A program made the translations under genes and the position numbers. This document shows, piece after piece, positions 3,761 through 5,079 of a stretch of DNA of 5,079 nucleotides. The stretch's first letter is position 1. Each line of letters begins with the position of its first letter. This DNA comes from Lachnospiraceae bacterium (GTDB taxonomy: Bacteria; Bacillota_A; Clostridia; Lachnospirales; Lachnospiraceae). The stretch lies in contig JAFZKM010000193.1 in the NCBI GenBank assembly GCA_017553665.1, positions 1 through 5,079 of the forward strand, read 5' to 3'. The notes under the pieces were generated by a model, which made no database searches, was not told where the DNA came from, and saw only the letters and a program-made list of their open reading frames with translations.

Positions 3761-5079
3761 ATGTTAGAGAAATACCTTCCGAGGATCGATTTCGACTCCT
3801 ACGAGGACTTTAAGGCGAATTATAAAGTAAACATCCCCGAGAATTTCAATTTCGGCTGGGATATTGTTGACGGCTGGGCGAAGGAAAAGCCCGAAAACCG
3901 TGCTTTGGTATGGTGCGACGACAACGGCGAGGAGAAAGTCTTCACCTTTGCCGAGATGAGCAGGCTTTCGAATCAGGCAGCGAATTATTTCAAGACGCTC
4001 GGTATTCATAAGGGCAGCGTTGTCATGATGATCCTGCGCCGCCGCTATGAGTACTGGATCTGCGCGACCGCTCTGATCAAACTCGGCGCCATCATCATCC
4101 CCGGAACGCTGCAGCTGACGACTCACGATCTCGTATACCGCGCGAACGCGGCGAGCATTGAGATGTTCATCGCTCTCGACGACGACTTTGTTGTAACTCA
4201 GATACAGAACACTTTGCCCGAGGCGCCTACGGTAAAGAACATCATGCTGGCGAACGGACACCGCGAGGGCTGGCTGAACCTGCACGACGGAATGGATGCG
4301 CAGAGCGATGTTCTTACGCGCCCGACCGGCGATGAGGCTACACATAACCACGACATCATGCAGATCTATTTCACCTCGGGCACCACAGGCATGCCCAAGA
4401 TGGTTACGCACAATTATCTGCATCCTCTCGGACATATCGTTACCGCCAAATACTGGCAGTGCGTTCAGGAAAATAAGCTCCACATGAGCGTTTCGGATTC
4501 CGGCTGGGCAAAGTTCGGCTGGGGCAAGATCTACGGGCAGTGGATCGCCGGAGCGACGATCTTCTGCTATGACATGAAGAAGTTCATACCGACGAACCTC
4601 CTTCAGAAGATCCAGGATTATAAGCTTACCACATTCTGCGCGCCTCCCACGATGTACCGCTTCATGCTTCAGGAGGATGTGGCGTCGTACGACCTTTCTT
4701 CCGTACAGCGCTGGTGCACGGCCGGAGAGCCTCTTAACCCCGAGGTTGTAAGGAAGTGGAAGGAATTCACGGGATATACGATCGCGGAGGGCTTCGGACA
4801 GACCGAGGGCACCGTGCTCGCTGCGAACTTCCCCTGGTTTGAGCCCAAGGCCGGCTCGATGGGCAAGCCTTCACCCATCTACGATCTGCAGCTGATCAAC
4901 AGCGAGGGCAATATTGCCGAAGACGGTGAGGAAGGCGAGATCACCATCTGCAATCTGGATAAAGAGTATCCGATAGGACTTTTTGTCGGATATTACAGGA
5001 GCAAAGAACTGACTGACGAGGCTATAGGACACGGAAGCTATAATCTTAAGGACGTTGCATGGCGCGATCCCGACGGTTA
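3761..5079 (+). CDS. ACSM-like acyl-CoA synthetase (AMP-binding), 3' end beyond the window
   Basis: The window holds 439 codons with no stop; the family usually reaches about 550 residues, so the C-terminal domain with the adenylation lysine lies outside. It belongs to the ANL superfamily: ATP plus a carboxylic acid gives acyl-AMP, then acyl-CoA. In order: FNFGWDIVDGWA (29-40), the N-terminal signature of acetyl-/medium-chain-type synthetases; phosphate loop YFTSGTTGMPKMV (203-215); SDSGWAKFGWGK (245-256), typical of the ACSM-like branch; APPTMYR (294-300); TAGEPLNPEV (320-329); GFGQTEG (344-350); and GSMGKPSP (365-372). The nucleotide-binding motif usually read TGD appears as LKD (429-431): the aspartate is kept but Lys replaces the glycine. 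AAGGAAG (3745-3751) lies 9 bases before ATG 3761. The gene follows the XRE-cupin regulator by 21 bases and is probably its target. The acid activated could be short- or medium-chain, branched or aromatic; sequence alone does not decide. Confidence 0.92.
   Translation, partial: MLEKYLPRIDFDSYEDFKANYKVNIPENFNFGWDIVDGWAKEKPENRALVWCDDNGEEKVFTFAEMSRLSNQAANYFKTLGIHKGSVVMMILRRRYEYWICATALIKLGAIIIPGTLQLTTHDLVYRANAASIEMFIALDDDFVVTQIQNTLPEAPTVKNIMLANGHREGWLNLHDGMDAQSDVLTRPTGDEATHNHDIMQIYFTSGTTGMPKMVTHNYLHPLGHIVTAKYWQCVQENKLHMSVSDSGWAKFGWGKIYGQWIAGATIFCYDMKKFIPTNLLQKIQDYKLTTFCAPPTMYRFMLQEDVASYDLSSVQRWCTAGEPLNPEVVRKWKEFTGYTIAEGFGQTEGTVLAANFPWFEPKAGSMGKPSPIYDLQLINSEGNIAEDGEEGEITICNLDKEYPIGLFVGYYRSKELTDEAIGHGSYNLKDVAWRDPDG
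3807..3828. promoter_or_regulatory. second ACTTTA/TAAAGT inverted pair at the start of the synthetase gene
   Basis: ACTTTA (3807-3812) and TAAAGT (3823-3828) recur with a 10-base spacer in codons 16-23 of the synthetase. They match the half-sites of the promoter repeat, but the spacing differs (10 instead of 6 bases), and the bases also encode ordinary residues. It could be an auxiliary binding site or coincidence. Confidence 0.15.

Noticed and set aside
3764..4483. 239-codon open frame on the minus strand
   Set aside because: It lies fully antisense to the acyl-CoA synthetase, which has clear motifs across the whole stretch. The product has no recognisable domain, and its openness follows from the codon bias of the + strand gene.

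Overview
The window looks like a chromosomal segment of an anaerobic gut-type Clostridia, most likely Lachnospiraceae or a neighbouring uncultivated family. The reasons are mildly GC-rich DNA with a Firmicutes gene style (AGGAGG-type ribosome binding sites, tight co-directional genes), a clostridial protein of unknown function that resembles DUF6935, and an XRE-cupin regulator next to an acyl-CoA synthetase. This placement rests on recognition by eye, not on a database search. I see no tRNA, rRNA, CRISPR array, insertion sequence or phage gene.

All genes are on the + strand. Positions 1-34 may hold the last codons of an upstream gene. A complete dihydropyrimidinase/D-hydantoinase (55-1428) follows. 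After 22 bases comes a cytoplasmic protein of unknown function (1451-2122) whose N-terminal 55 residues look like one long amphipathic helix. A compact GC-rich hairpin (2131-2156) separates it from a ten-helix EamA-type transporter (2177-3034). These three genes could share one transcript, with the hairpin and a possible attenuator-like structure at the start of the transporter gene adjusting the distal gene.

A 153-base intergenic region (3035-3187), the longest gap in the window, carries the best promoter here (TTGCAA, 17 bases, TATACT). A TAAAGT-type inverted repeat lies over its expected transcription start. This promoter should drive a second operon: an XRE helix-turn-helix/cupin regulator (3188-3739), then, 21 bases later, an ACSM-like acyl-CoA synthetase (3761 to the window end, where it is cut before its C-terminal domain). 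The likely logic is that the regulator senses a small carboxylate or related ligand with its cupin domain and controls both itself and the synthetase that activates such an acid to its CoA thioester.

Most of the window is ordinary metabolic DNA. The points most worth a second look are the operator-like half-sites around the regulator, the three-element pairing (2228-2283) resembling an antiterminator/terminator switch inside the transporter gene, the amphipathic repeat of the unknown protein, and unusual residues at conserved positions in two enzymes.
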